This document shows positions 1 through 6,774 of a stretch of 36,071 nucleotides of DNA, one piece after another (the first letter of the stretch is position 1; each line of letters begins with the position of its first letter). The notes under the pieces were generated by a model, which did not search any database, was not told the DNA's origin, and saw only the letters and a program-made list of their open reading frames with translations. The translations under genes were made by a program, and so were the position numbers. Source of the stretch: a virus; the IMG/VR virus record IMGVR_UViG_3300032093_000416, positions 1-36,071 of that record; one strand, given 5' to 3'.

Positions 1-59
1 CCGAATGTGATGGGAAAGGTTGCAATGAATGTGTAATAATTTTAAATGATGAACTATGA
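1..59 (+). CDS. 3' fragment of DnaJ-like Cys-motif early protein (copy 1)
   Basis: The window opens inside a reading frame that ends at the TGA at 57-59. Its last residues match the end of the complete gene at 33984-34208, including the ECDGKGCNEC cysteine motif, with one terminal change (DEL here, DEQ there). The stop overlaps the next start codon (ATG at 56). It is a fragment only because the window starts here. Function unknown; the cysteines suggest a small zinc-binding element. Confidence 0.8.
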   Translation, partial: ECDGKGCNECVIILNDEL

Positions 60-214
60 AAAAATGTACTTACTGCAAGAAGGAAAAACCAATTGAGCAA
101 TTCAACAAGAATGCCTCTGCCAAGGACAAACACGCACATAGGTGTAAGTCATGCGAAAAGGCAATTAAGGACAACAAAAAAGATATCTACTCAGATTTAT
201 ACAAGATTTTTTAA
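56..214 (+). CDS. small zinc-binding protein, 52 aa (copy 1)
   Basis: A 52-residue basic protein starting MKKCTYCKKEKP with two cysteine pairs, CTYC near residues 4-7 and CKSC near 30-33, about 22 residues apart. This spacing is typical of a zinc ribbon or an HNH-endonuclease-like zinc knuckle, but no HNH catalytic triad is visible. It overlaps the upstream stop by 4 nt (ATGA), and a diverged copy with the same length lies at 34205-34363, which supports it as a real gene. It sits in the early region ahead of a small HTH regulator. Precise role not recognised. Confidence 0.7.
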   Translation: MKKCTYCKKEKPIEQFNKNASAKDKHAHRCKSCEKAIKDNKKDIYSDLYKIF

Positions 215-231
215 TAATCAAAACCAAAACA

Positions 232-402
232 ATGACAAGCAAAGACCTCAGAAAATTAAGAAGAGACAAAGAAGTTACCCAAGAAAAACTTGCAGAAATT
301 AGTGGAATCTCACTTGCCACAGTCAACAGAGCAGAAAAGACTGGCAAGGTTAGACTCAGCACAATGCAAAAATTATTTCAAGTTTTAGAAGAAATTAATT
401 AA
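232..402 (+). CDS. small XRE/Cro-type helix-turn-helix protein (copy 1)
   Basis: A 56-aa protein that is almost only a Cro/C1-type HTH. LRKLRRDKEVTQEKLAEISG forms helices 1-2, and ISLATVNRAEKTGKVRLSTM covers the recognition helix and the following turn; LFQVLEEI closes the domain. It has the xTQexLAexsGiS...vxraE signature of the XRE family. No dimerisation or cleavage domain follows, so it looks Cro-like rather than CI-like. It is probably a transcription switch in the early operon. A copy differing by few bases lies at 34381-34551. Confidence 0.85.
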   Translation: MTSKDLRKLRRDKEVTQEKLAEISGISLATVNRAEKTGKVRLSTMQKLFQVLEEIN

Positions 403-427
403 CTTTAACATTAAATAAATCACAACA

Positions 428-709
428 ATGAAAAAACAAGTCACAACTAATGTCAGAGTCCCTGCCGAATGGTTAAAGGTTAGCATGAACGACATCATGA
501 TAATGGTCACTGCTACGATTAACGATGCAGAGGATTACCTTGATGTCAATGTTAGGGAGATTCTTATGCCAGGGTATCACTGCTTAAACATCTTGCCTCA
601 GTTTCATACTGCATTTTATGAGTTAGTAGAGCAGAAGTGTATGGATGCTTACACGTTCAAGATGGATTCAGAGTATGACCACGAATACTATTCAGATTAT
701 GCCTTCTGA
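428..709 (+). CDS. hypothetical early protein, 93 aa (copy 1)
   Basis: Not recognised. It is a 93-residue acidic protein beginning MKKQVTTNVRVPAEW, rich in aromatic and acidic residues near the C-terminus (EYDHEYYSDYAF). Preceded by the AT-rich leader AAATAAATCACAACAATG common in this phage. Aligned with the copy at 34577-34858 I count 15 base differences in 282 positions, 14 of them synonymous and one Thr to Ser, so the protein is under strong purifying selection. It overlaps the next gene by 11 nt. Confidence 0.8.
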   Translation: MKKQVTTNVRVPAEWLKVSMNDIMIMVTATINDAEDYLDVNVREILMPGYHCLNILPQFHTAFYELVEQKCMDAYTFKMDSEYDHEYYSDYAF

Positions 710-1037
710 ACGAATTGAGATGACCCTTGCAGTCAATGGTGAAGTTCGTGCTACTGCATTCCCACAGCGAACCTATGAAGGGATAGAGACCCAAAGGAAG
801 CAATGGTACTACTTTTATGGACTTAAAAGTGTAAGAGATTGGGAAATATACATTTCTCATAGGTCACCAATGAAAGAAAATACACCATTTAGAATTACTA
901 AACCTTTTCCTTATCAAATAAAATCACAACAAAATGACACAACAGAATCAAGAGCAACAAGCCTCTATTGCGAACCAGTTAATCTTGCAGGGGGACTTGT
1001 CCAAACTGTCGGCAAACGACAAAGTGAGGTACTATAA
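699..1037 (+). CDS. hypothetical early protein, 112 aa (copy 1)
   Basis: Not recognised. The start at the ATG at 699 (MPSERIEMTLAVNGEV) is preferred over the in-frame ATG at 645, which lies inside the conserved upstream gene. Between 699 and about 930 the differences from the second copy are nearly all synonymous in this frame. From 934 to 1037 it overlaps the annealing-protein gene, and there the differences are synonymous in the other frame but change this one (VQTV versus IEVV). The C-terminal tail is therefore probably unconstrained read-through until a stop. Confidence 0.7.
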   Translation: MPSERIEMTLAVNGEVRATAFPQRTYEGIETQRKQWYYFYGLKSVRDWEIYISHRSPMKENTPFRITKPFPYQIKSQQNDTTESRATSLYCEPVNLAGGLVQTVGKRQSEVL

Positions 1038-1647
1038 CGGGTATTGCGAAAGGATGGGACTTGACCCATTCACCAAACCATTTGACATCCTTAGACTCAA
1101 CGGCAGAGAGGTACTTTACTGCACAAGGTCAGGAACTCAGCAACTAAATAAGTTGCATAAGGTATCTCACTTGATTACCTCAAGGGATACTAACGCAGAA
1201 GCAGGGGTTTACATTGTAACAAGCAAGGCATCCCTTCCTGATGGTAGGTGTACTGAATCCATTGGTGCAGTCAATATTGCAGGACTAAAAGGAGAGGCTT
1301 ATGCTAATGCTATTATGAAGGCAGAAACCAAGGCAAAGAGAAGGGCAACGCTTGACTTGTTAGGATTGGGTGTTCTTGATGAATCAGAAGCAGAAACCAT
1401 CCCTAATGCATCCACAGGGGCATTACAGACAATGGTTGAAGCATTGCCTCAAATGGAGGTGGAAGCGGTTGAGGTTATTGAGGAAGACCCTGAGTTGAGC
1501 ATTGGCAGACTTGCTATTGCAATCAAGAAGGCAAGTAACATTGTAGAACTTAAAAAGGTTTACGATGATAACAAGCATAAGATTGAAACCAACAAATTTA
1601 TCAAGGACCAATTAAAAGCAAGAAAAAATGAACTCCTTAAAGGTTAA
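934..1647 (+). CDS. Red-beta/RecT-like single-strand annealing protein (copy 1)
   Basis: A 237-aa protein with the pattern of phage single-strand annealing proteins. The segment YCERMGLDPFTKPFDILRLN (about residues 34-53) parallels the 'GLNPWTKEIYAF' region of lambda Bet. NAIMKAETKAKRRATLDLLG followed by LDESEAETI parallels the Bet segment that ends in a DKDEAE-like motif. The C-terminal part (after about 180) is a Lys/Glu-rich helical tail. It would pair complementary DNA strands during phage recombination and replication. A short SSB-like protein at 2066 and a putative nuclease at 2384 are close by, as in recombination modules. The family call is by motif resemblance; no search was run. Confidence 0.6.
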   Translation: MTQQNQEQQASIANQLILQGDLSKLSANDKVRYYNGYCERMGLDPFTKPFDILRLNGREVLYCTRSGTQQLNKLHKVSHLITSRDTNAEAGVYIVTSKASLPDGRCTESIGAVNIAGLKGEAYANAIMKAETKAKRRATLDLLGLGVLDESEAETIPNASTGALQTMVEALPQMEVEAVEVIEEDPELSIGRLAIAIKKASNIVELKKVYDDNKHKIETNKFIKDQLKARKNELLKG

Positions 1648-2059
1648 TGAGATTAAAGTCGGGGATATTGCTCCCACCAAGTTTGGCATTGAGTTAATGG
1701 CAGATGCTATCCAAGAGCAGGTTAATGATGGTCTGCTTGATCCTTTAGAGGTGGCAATCAAGTTCAACAGTTTAGAACAATTAATTAAATCGGTAAAATC
1801 TCGAATAACCGAGAATGTTCTTGCAGAACTTATGAAGCACCCAAAAGGGAAGGCAGAGGTACTTGGGGCATCAGTATCTCAGATGGATTCGGTAAAGTAT
1901 GACTTCTCAGACCTTCCAGGTTGGTCCGAACTTGAAGAGCAAATCAGTGCATTAAAGGAAAAGCAAAAGGAGATAGAGGACAAAGAAAAGACCTACCATA
2001 AGGGAGACCTACCCATAAAGTCAGTAACTTCAACCTTCAAAATTCAACTTTCAAAATAA
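1628..2059 (+). CDS. hypothetical early protein with coiled-coil segment, 143 aa
   Basis: Not recognised. Starts at the ATG at 1628, overlapping the annealing-protein gene by 20 nt, so translation is probably coupled. The middle is mostly helical; residues about 95-125 (LEEQISALKEKQKEIEDKEK) form a likely short coiled coil. The base sequence 1790-1916 is identical to the last 127 bases of the window. In the second copy the ATG is replaced by CTG, so the true initiation codon may differ between variants. Its place between annealing protein and SSB-like gene suggests an accessory role in DNA metabolism. Confidence 0.75.
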   Translation: MNSLKVNEIKVGDIAPTKFGIELMADAIQEQVNDGLLDPLEVAIKFNSLEQLIKSVKSRITENVLAELMKHPKGKAEVLGASVSQMDSVKYDFSDLPGWSELEEQISALKEKQKEIEDKEKTYHKGDLPIKSVTSTFKIQLSK

Positions 2060-2065
2060 ACAAAT

Positions 2066-2329
2066 ATGCAAAAATTAATCAGCCTAAACATTGACGTGAG
2101 TAAAATTGACGCTAAAAGATTGTACAAGGGTAAAAAAGGACAATATTTGTCCGCAACTTTATTCCTCAAGGAAGAGGTAGACCAGTACGGAAACAATGGT
2201 TTTATCGTTGAATCCATCACCAAAGAAGAAAGGGAGAAAGGACTTAAAGGTACAATTATTGGGAATGCTAAATTTATGGCAGCAGGTGGACCTCAAAAGC
2301 AAGAGATAGAAGAAAGTTTACCATTCTGA
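2066..2329 (+). CDS. short single-stranded-DNA-binding-like protein, 87 aa
   Basis: An 87-aa protein with beta-rich character (LISLNIDVSKI, QYLSATLFLKEE, NGFIVESITKEE) ending in the acidic tip EIEESLPF. This tip resembles the C-terminal (D/E)xPF peptide by which bacterial SSB recruits partner proteins. It is shorter than cellular SSB (about 110-180 aa), consistent with a stripped-down phage OB-fold protein. The neighbouring Red-beta-like gene supports a role in coating single-stranded DNA in replication and recombination. The OB fold is inferred, not demonstrated. Confidence 0.6.
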   Translation: MQKLISLNIDVSKIDAKRLYKGKKGQYLSATLFLKEEVDQYGNNGFIVESITKEEREKGLKGTIIGNAKFMAAGGPQKQEIEESLPF

Positions 2330-2383
2330 TTAAATCACAAGGGTGGGGTTATAATGACCTCACCCACACTTAAACCAAATATT

Positions 2384-2848
2384 ATGCAAATCACATTAGA
2401 CAACTACGAACAAGAAATAGTCAGAGGCATCGCACTGGCAAGGCATAAGAACAACATTGATAGAGGTAGCAGAGATTACAAGATGGGTAATGGAGATGAC
2501 CTACTCATCAACATTGAAGGTACTGGTGGTGAGTTCGCATTTTGCAAACTGAAAAACATATACCCTGACATGACCATAGACCATCCGATTCCATACGATT
2601 GCTACATCAATGGACATGGGTATATTGATGTAAAGACCACCAAAAAACCCTTTGGGATGCTCTTGGTAGGTACTTGGAAATCAAGAGCAATACCTGACTA
2701 TTATGCTTTAATGGTGGGTGAGTTTCCAAACTATGAGTTTAAAGGATTCTTCCCAGGTGCAGAGGTATTTAAAAGGGAGAACCTTGTTGACTTAGGACAT
2801 GGTCAAACTTATGGCATTGAGCAGGATAGGTTAAAAATGGAACTATGA
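2384..2848 (+). CDS. putative PD-(D/E)XK-like nuclease, 154 aa
   Basis: The start at 2384 (MQITLDNYEQEI) follows the AT-rich leader typical of this genome; an in-frame ATG at 2354 is also possible. Visible pieces of a restriction-endonuclease-like core are an acidic residue in the helix GGEFAFCKL and a strand HGYIDVKTTKK carrying D-x-K, followed by a strand with DYYALMVGEF. This order (E ... DxK ... hydrophobic strand) fits a PD-(D/E)XK nuclease, perhaps a recombination exonuclease partner of the annealing protein. Assignment by motif only. Overlaps the next gene by 4 nt. Confidence 0.5.
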   Translation: MQITLDNYEQEIVRGIALARHKNNIDRGSRDYKMGNGDDLLINIEGTGGEFAFCKLKNIYPDMTIDHPIPYDCYINGHGYIDVKTTKKPFGMLLVGTWKSRAIPDYYALMVGEFPNYEFKGFFPGAEVFKRENLVDLGHGQTYGIEQDRLKMEL

Positions 2849-3093
2849 GGGATATAACATTTCATTTAGAGAATGCGGTTGAGTACTTGGTCTATGACTT
2901 ATCAATACTTGACATTGAAGAACGTAGGGCAAAGGCGGTAACTTTTAGATCAGGCAAGTGCGTGTGTAACTTTATGGGATATCCTCCCAATAAGATTAGC
3001 GACTTGAGGCAGGTTGGTCGCAAGGTTATCAGCAGGATTAATGGCAAAACCTATGCGGTCCGAGTGAAGAAAAAAGTTGAAGATGTTAAATAA
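2845..3093 (+). CDS. hypothetical basic protein, 82 aa
   Basis: Not recognised. An 82-aa protein starting in an ATGA overlap with the putative nuclease. The C-terminal half is basic (RQVGRKVISRINGKTYAVRV, KKK), which would suit nucleic-acid binding. It is the last gene before the promoter and structured RNA at 3076-3222, and its 3' end contains the -33 element of that promoter. Confidence 0.7.
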   Translation: MRDITFHLENAVEYLVYDLSILDIEERRAKAVTFRSGKCVCNFMGYPPNKISDLRQVGRKVISRINGKTYAVRVKKKVEDVK

Positions 3094-3106
3094 AATGTTA
3101 TATTTG
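3076..3106 (+). promoter_or_regulatory. Bacteroidota-type promoter GTTG-N19-TATATTTG
   Basis: The -33-like element GTTG lies at 3076-3079 and the -7-like element TATATTTG (TAnnTTTG) at 3099-3106, separated by exactly 19 bases. This is the spacing of the perfect match at 33546-33576. The predicted start of transcription is near 3110-3113, immediately before the structured RNA. Partly inside the end of the upstream gene. Inferred from consensus only. Confidence 0.6.
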
Positions 3107-3109
3107 GAG

Positions 3110-3222
3110 TACTTGATAGTGGAACATCAAGAGCATTATAAAATTATTAATGCCTTAAGGAGATTCGGAGGTTTAGCGTAGGCTGACCTGTTCCACCCGA
3201 ATCTTTTTAAGGTATTTTTTTT
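3110..3222 (+). ncRNA. structured RNA or leader with pseudoknot and U-tract
   Basis: Four compatible pairings can be read directly. P1 is a 6-bp hairpin (3112-3117 with 3126-3131) with loop 3118-3125. P2 is a continuous 16-bp stem (3153-3168 with 3197-3212, two G-U pairs). P3 is an inner hairpin (3169-3171 plus 3173-3177 with 3182-3189, one bulge, GUAG loop). A 7-bp tertiary pairing joins the P1 loop GTGGAAC (3119-3125) to GTTCCAC (3190-3196), the only unpaired stretch inside P2. A T8 tract (3215-3222) follows P2 and touches the start codon of the replication gene at 3223. It could be a free small RNA ended by an intrinsic terminator, or an attenuating leader of that gene. Confidence 0.65.
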
Positions 3223-3981
3223 ATGAATACTGGACAAATTGTAAAGAGCAAATCAACCGAAAGGTTCACAACTTTACCAAATGAGTTGATAAAGTCCAAG
3301 TCTCTGTCTCTTGATGAAAAAGGTCTTTTGAGTTATTTATTATCACTTCCATCTGATTGGGTCATTTATAAAAAGAATCTGTACAATAATCTTCCCGACA
3401 AACCTGGAAGCATAGATAGGGCATTTAAAGGATTGCAGTCTAAAGGTTATATCTTATCAATAAAGATGCATGACCAAGGTACAGGAAGGTTTGTAGGTTG
3501 GAATCATATTGTCTATGACATCCCTGCCGAAAGTGAACATTGCCGAGTTCGGGAAAACCCGACATCGGAAATTACCGACCTCGGTGAAAGTACCATTATA
3601 CAAAAGACTAATTCCATACAAAAGAAAGATTTAATACAAATAAAAGAATTAGAGTTCATTTCTGATGACTGGGAAAATGTTTGGAAAGGATGGATGGAAT
3701 ATAAAAAGGTTGAGCATGGTAACAAGTTCAAGTCTGCCAAGACTGAGCAGACTGCCATAAACAACTTGGTAGAACTTTCTGGGGGTAATTTAGAAACTGC
3801 GAAAAAAGTTATCAATCAAAGCATCTCAAATAACTATAAAGGATTATTCAAACTTAAAGAAACCAAAAATGGAACAAGCACTAAGTCAAACTTTGACATC
3901 TATAATGAGAAACGAAACGAGTACCATGACTACTTCTCCGAGATTGACAGACTCAGAGCAACTGGACTTGGAACGCTTTAA
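3223..3981 (+). CDS. replication initiator / replisome organiser-like winged-helix protein
   Basis: A 252-aa protein with an N-terminal winged-helix domain (about residues 14-85: FTTLPNELIKSKSLSLDEKG ... IDRAFKGLQSKGYI) of the type found in phage replication initiators and DnaD-like replisome organisers. A low-complexity linker (about 105-145) leads to a C-terminal helical region (WENVWKGWMEYKKVEHGNKF ... AKKVINQSISNNYKGLF) resembling the C-terminal domain of such proteins. It would bind the phage origin and recruit the host helicase machinery. Its start codon directly abuts the U-tract of the structured RNA, suggesting regulation there. Overlaps the next frame. Confidence 0.65.
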   Translation: MNTGQIVKSKSTERFTTLPNELIKSKSLSLDEKGLLSYLLSLPSDWVIYKKNLYNNLPDKPGSIDRAFKGLQSKGYILSIKMHDQGTGRFVGWNHIVYDIPAESEHCRVRENPTSEITDLGESTIIQKTNSIQKKDLIQIKELEFISDDWENVWKGWMEYKKVEHGNKFKSAKTEQTAINNLVELSGGNLETAKKVINQSISNNYKGLFKLKETKNGTSTKSNFDIYNEKRNEYHDYFSEIDRLRATGLGTL

Positions 3982-4633
3982 ACTTGCAAGGGTATCAGAA
4001 AAGTTAAACACTTTGAGCATTGCTCTTGTGATTGATGAACTTATTAGGGGTATGCATAAACTTGGCATCAAGGGAGATAAGATACCCAACAAAGAGGAAC
4101 TATCTGTCATGTATAAGTCAATCGTTGAGGAATACCCTAACATCAAGTTCGGTGAGTTATCTCTTGCTTTTGATTTAGCAAGTAAGGGTAAACTTGATAT
4201 GGAAGCAGAAACCTATCAGAACTTTTCAGTCTTGTATCTACATAGACTACTCAGGTCATTTGCAAGGTATGGGATGCAGAAGTTAAATGAGATTAAACCA
4301 GTTGAGCAAGAAAGCAAATGGCAACCAAGGTACATATCTGATGATGAAAAGATAGAAACTGCCTTTGATTGTTACTCCAAGTTTCGCCAATGGGATAACA
4401 TTGTGTTCGGTATTGATGTCTTCCATATCCTGCACAAGAGAGGCAAAATCATTGTTGAGGTAGAGGATACCTATGACAAGGTAATAAAGGCAATGAATGA
4501 TAGAATGTTTCAAGGTAGCAGACAAGATAAAATAGACATAAAAAACAAGTTAGCAGATGATGACTATCTTGAGCATCAGTGTATGAGAATGGCGGTATCT
4601 TGCTACTTTGATAAACTTTTAAAAGATAAATAA
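3926..4633 (+). CDS. hypothetical replication-region protein, about 235 aa
   Basis: Not recognised. Start placed at the ATG at 3926 (MTTSPRLTDSEQLDLERF), which limits overlap with the replication gene to 56 nt; in-frame ATGs at 3869 and 3905 would extend it. Mostly alpha-helical and charged, with no cysteine cluster or Walker motif visible. The position directly after the initiator-like gene suggests a helicase-loader or other replication accessory role, but nothing in the sequence proves this. The stop overlaps the next ATG by one base. Confidence 0.65.
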   Translation: MTTSPRLTDSEQLDLERFKLARVSEKLNTLSIALVIDELIRGMHKLGIKGDKIPNKEELSVMYKSIVEEYPNIKFGELSLAFDLASKGKLDMEAETYQNFSVLYLHRLLRSFARYGMQKLNEIKPVEQESKWQPRYISDDEKIETAFDCYSKFRQWDNIVFGIDVFHILHKRGKIIVEVEDTYDKVIKAMNDRMFQGSRQDKIDIKNKLADDDYLEHQCMRMAVSCYFDKLLKDK

Positions 4634-4938
4634 TGGACCTCTCAGTTGGATTAATAACAAAGTTTGCATTAATGAAATTGGAATCAAAAGGGTATTACGT
4701 TTGGCGAAATAATAACCTATCCGTACCTGGTCGCAAGTTTATTGGTGAACGAGGTGTGGCAGATATTACGGGGTTTTGCAAATCAACAGGCAAGGCGGTT
4801 TATTGTGAGGTTAAAACTATTGCGGATAAACTTAGTGATTATCAAATAGTTTTTCTCAATAGAGCAAAAAATGCTGGGGCATTGTGTTACCTTGCAACAG
4901 ATAATAAAGGCATCCCCGAACTTAACGAATGGGTCTGA
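4633..4938 (+). CDS. VRR-NUC family nuclease, 101 aa
   Basis: A compact 101-aa protein matching the VRR-NUC branch of PD-(D/E)XK nucleases: GVADITGF (Asp about residue 44), then YCEVKT (Glu about 59, Lys about 61) and SDYQIVFLNRAKNAGALCYL, which includes the conserved Gln after the ExK strand. Stand-alone phage VRR-NUC proteins of about 90-110 aa are common and are thought to cleave branched DNA such as Holliday junctions before packaging. Tight coupling with neighbours on both sides. Confidence 0.8.
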   Translation: MDLSVGLITKFALMKLESKGYYVWRNNNLSVPGRKFIGERGVADITGFCKSTGKAVYCEVKTIADKLSDYQIVFLNRAKNAGALCYLATDNKGIPELNEWV

Positions 4939-5444
4939 CAAAGAACGATATCATAGCAAGTCTATATAATGACAAGGATATAGACAATGCCATCAAGAAG
5001 ATGCAACCTTTTGAGTTGCAGGATGACTTGAGGCAAGAGATGTTTATGGTACTTTGTGAGATGGATGAAGAAAAGTTCATGTCATATCATAAGGGTGGAT
5101 TCTTAAAGTTTTACTTGGTCCGCACTATGCTAACAATGATAAAGTCTGACAGGTCAACCTTCTTTAATAAGTTTAGAAAGGTGTTCACCGAATGGACAGA
5201 AAAGCATGATGCACCCGATGTAAGTGATACCATCCAAACCGATGAGATCACTGTTAAACTGAATAACTCTTTAAAGATTCTACATTGGTACGAACTTGAA
5301 ATACTTAGACTTTATTCCGAGAATGGACAGAACATAATGAGTCTTTCACGAGACACAGGCATACCCTATAGGTCACTGATGAAGACAATTAAAAAAACCA
5401 AGACACTTTTAAAATATAAAATCAAAAACCATGTTACTCCTTAA
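4929..5444 (+). CDS. sigma-factor-like protein, 171 aa
   Basis: A 171-aa protein organised like a small sigma-70 family factor. A region-2-like segment (FELQDDLRQEMFMVLCEMDE, then FLKFYLVRTMLTMIKSDRST) is followed by a region-4-like HTH (LHWYELEILRLYSENGQNIM ... SRDTGIPYRSLMKTIKKTKT). It probably redirects host RNA polymerase to phage promoters, perhaps those without a good -33 element in the late region. Region 2 is weakly conserved, so a non-sigma HTH regulator is the alternative. Overlaps the VRR-NUC gene by 10 nt. Confidence 0.65.
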   Translation: MGLTKNDIIASLYNDKDIDNAIKKMQPFELQDDLRQEMFMVLCEMDEEKFMSYHKGGFLKFYLVRTMLTMIKSDRSTFFNKFRKVFTEWTEKHDAPDVSDTIQTDEITVKLNNSLKILHWYELEILRLYSENGQNIMSLSRDTGIPYRSLMKTIKKTKTLLKYKIKNHVTP

Positions 5445-5682
5445 AATTGTTATTGCATCCCTTTTCTTTGTTTTCTACTTTATTGATATGGCAAGACTGC
5501 CTGAGAAGTGGAAACTCAATTTTAAACCATTCTCGTGCAATATGTGCCTTTCCGTATATGTTGCCATTGCTTTATACTTCCTGCCCGTATGGGTCTTAAA
5601 TTGCGTTTTGGTGGCATTCGTTGCAGGGGTATCTGCTCCGCTATTTAGAAACCTAATGAATAACATATTCTTTAAAAAATGA
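5431..5682 (+). CDS. small inner-membrane protein, 83 aa
   Basis: Two or three hydrophobic stretches: LLLKIVIASLFFVFYFIDMA (residues 2-21), about 41-55 (VYVAIALYFLPVWVL) and about 55-70. Between the first two lies a soluble turn with CNMC. It overlaps the sigma-like gene by 14 nt and the next gene by 4 nt. Membrane proteins of this kind are common in Bacteroidota phages; the function is unknown. It is not next to the lysis genes, so I do not call it a holin. Confidence 0.65.
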   Translation: MLLLKIVIASLFFVFYFIDMARLPEKWKLNFKPFSCNMCLSVYVAIALYFLPVWVLNCVLVAFVAGVSAPLFRNLMNNIFFKK

Positions 5683-5909
5683 ACACAATGGCACAACAAA
5701 ACGTAGGATGGGAATGCCCTAAATGCAGAAGGGTGTATTCTCCATACACAAATCAATGTTCGTATTGTCCACAACAGATACAAGTTTCTTCAACTGCAAA
5801 TACATCCATATCAAACTTTCATTTGTTTGAAGAAGATGAAACAACCTCTCAATGTAAAATTTGTGGACTACCAAAATTTAGACATCCTCTTCATACAAAA
5901 ACAAAATAA
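5679..5909 (+). CDS. double zinc-ribbon-like small protein, 76 aa
   Basis: A small protein with the cysteine pairs CPKC (about residues 13-16), CSYC (about 27-30) and CKIC (about 59-62). The first two form a plausible zinc ribbon; the third is followed by a histidine-containing tail (RHPLH). Such proteins often bind nucleic acid or other proteins. The start at 5679 overlaps the previous stop (ATGA); an in-frame ATG at 5688 is possible. Confidence 0.65.
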   Translation: MNTMAQQNVGWECPKCRRVYSPYTNQCSYCPQQIQVSSTANTSISNFHLFEEDETTSQCKICGLPKFRHPLHTKTK

Positions 5910-5911
5910 AA

Positions 5912-5971
5912 ATGGAAACAAGTAACAACAACACAAAAGTGTTTGAAACTATTGATTTTTCAAACAGATAA
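5912..5971 (+). CDS. possible 19-aa peptide
   Basis: A short frame METSNNNTKVFETIDFSNR after an A-rich leader. It fills the space between two likelier genes but has no recognisable feature; it may be untranslated. Confidence 0.25.
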   Translation: METSNNNTKVFETIDFSNR

Positions 5972-5983
5972 TTTCTAATAGAA

Positions 5984-6112
5984 ATGAGACAAGCTGCCCT
6001 TTCTCATTCAATGACTCCAGCAATGGATTCATATTGGAAAAGAGCTTTCATACAACTAGCAGATGCATTTGATAGACTAGATGCAATGGTTGCAAGAACA
6101 GAATTAAAATAG
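5984..6112 (+). CDS. hypothetical small protein, 42 aa
   Basis: Not recognised. Starts MRQAALSHSMTPAMDSYW and continues as an amphipathic helix (RAFIQLADAFDRLDAMVART). Collinear with neighbours and separated from the next start by 7 nt, which supports a real small gene. No paralogue is visible. Confidence 0.45.
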   Translation: MRQAALSHSMTPAMDSYWKRAFIQLADAFDRLDAMVARTELK

Positions 6113-6119
6113 AAAACAA

Positions 6120-6293
6120 ATGGGGTACCAAGACTTCAGTACTTGTATAATAAAACAAGATGCTGATGGAGATTACAAGTGTTCAGTAAAAAGAAAAGGA
6201 GTATGGATACATACATTTGGCAAGACTGAAATGGATGCCTTTAACTCTATGTTTGACCTGATAGAAGAAATGAATAACAATCAAAACAAATAA
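6120..6293 (+). CDS. hypothetical small protein, 57 aa
   Basis: Not recognised. A 57-aa frame starting MGYQDFSTCIIKQDADGDYK, with a beta-hairpin-like N-terminal half (YKCSVKRKGVWIHTFGKTE) and a helical C-terminus ending in an Asn-rich tail. The gap to the next gene is only 3 nt. Confidence 0.55.
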   Translation: MGYQDFSTCIIKQDADGDYKCSVKRKGVWIHTFGKTEMDAFNSMFDLIEEMNNNQNK

Positions 6294-6296
6294 ACT

Positions 6297-6554
6297 ATGG
6301 CACAACAAACAGCAGTAGAATGGCTGGTAAAAGAAACAGATATAATATTCAAGCAGTTACAAATTGATAGGATGCAAGCATTAATATTATTAGTGCATTT
6401 TAACGAAGCAAAAAAAAAAGAAATTGAGTACCGAGAAAAGTATAAATATTCTGAAAAAGATTTAGTATTAGCGATAGATATGGCAAGGGATGTCAGTGAT
6501 GACGGCAAAGATTATAAATATTCAATAAAAGAAATATTAAAACATTATGAGTAA
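6297..6554 (+). CDS. hypothetical 'QQTAVEWL' family protein, 85 aa
   Basis: Starts MAQQTAVEWLVKETDIIFKQ. The N-terminal QQTAVEWL motif is repeated in the next gene and is, from general knowledge, widespread among small proteins of Bacteroidota phages with no known function. The rest is charged and helical. Overlaps the next gene by 8 nt. Confidence 0.65.
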   Translation: MAQQTAVEWLVKETDIIFKQLQIDRMQALILLVHFNEAKKKEIEYREKYKYSEKDLVLAIDMARDVSDDGKDYKYSIKEILKHYE

Positions 6555-6774
6555 ACAACAAACGGCAGTAGAATGGTTGATTGAGCAGCTTAAGAAAAAT
6601 GAAAATATAAGATGGAGGGGTGCTCCTGTTTCAGAACTAACAGAACAAGCAAAAGCAATGGAGAAAGAGCAGATAATGTCTGCCTTCATTAGTGGTGATT
6701 TATTCAGTGCTGATTATTTTGATGGTATAAATAATGAAGGAGAAAATTACTACAATCAAAACTATAACAAATGA
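6547..6774 (+). CDS. hypothetical 'QQTAVEWL' family protein, 75 aa (tandem paralogue)
   Basis: Starts MSKQQTAVEWLIEQLKKNEN and continues with an AKAMEKEQIMSAFISGD helix and an EGENYYNQNY tail, the usual form of this small phage family. It shares the N-terminal motif with the preceding gene, so the two probably arose by duplication. Function unknown. Overlaps the next start by 4 nt. Confidence 0.7.
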   Translation: MSKQQTAVEWLIEQLKKNENIRWRGAPVSELTEQAKAMEKEQIMSAFISGDLFSADYFDGINNEGENYYNQNYNK

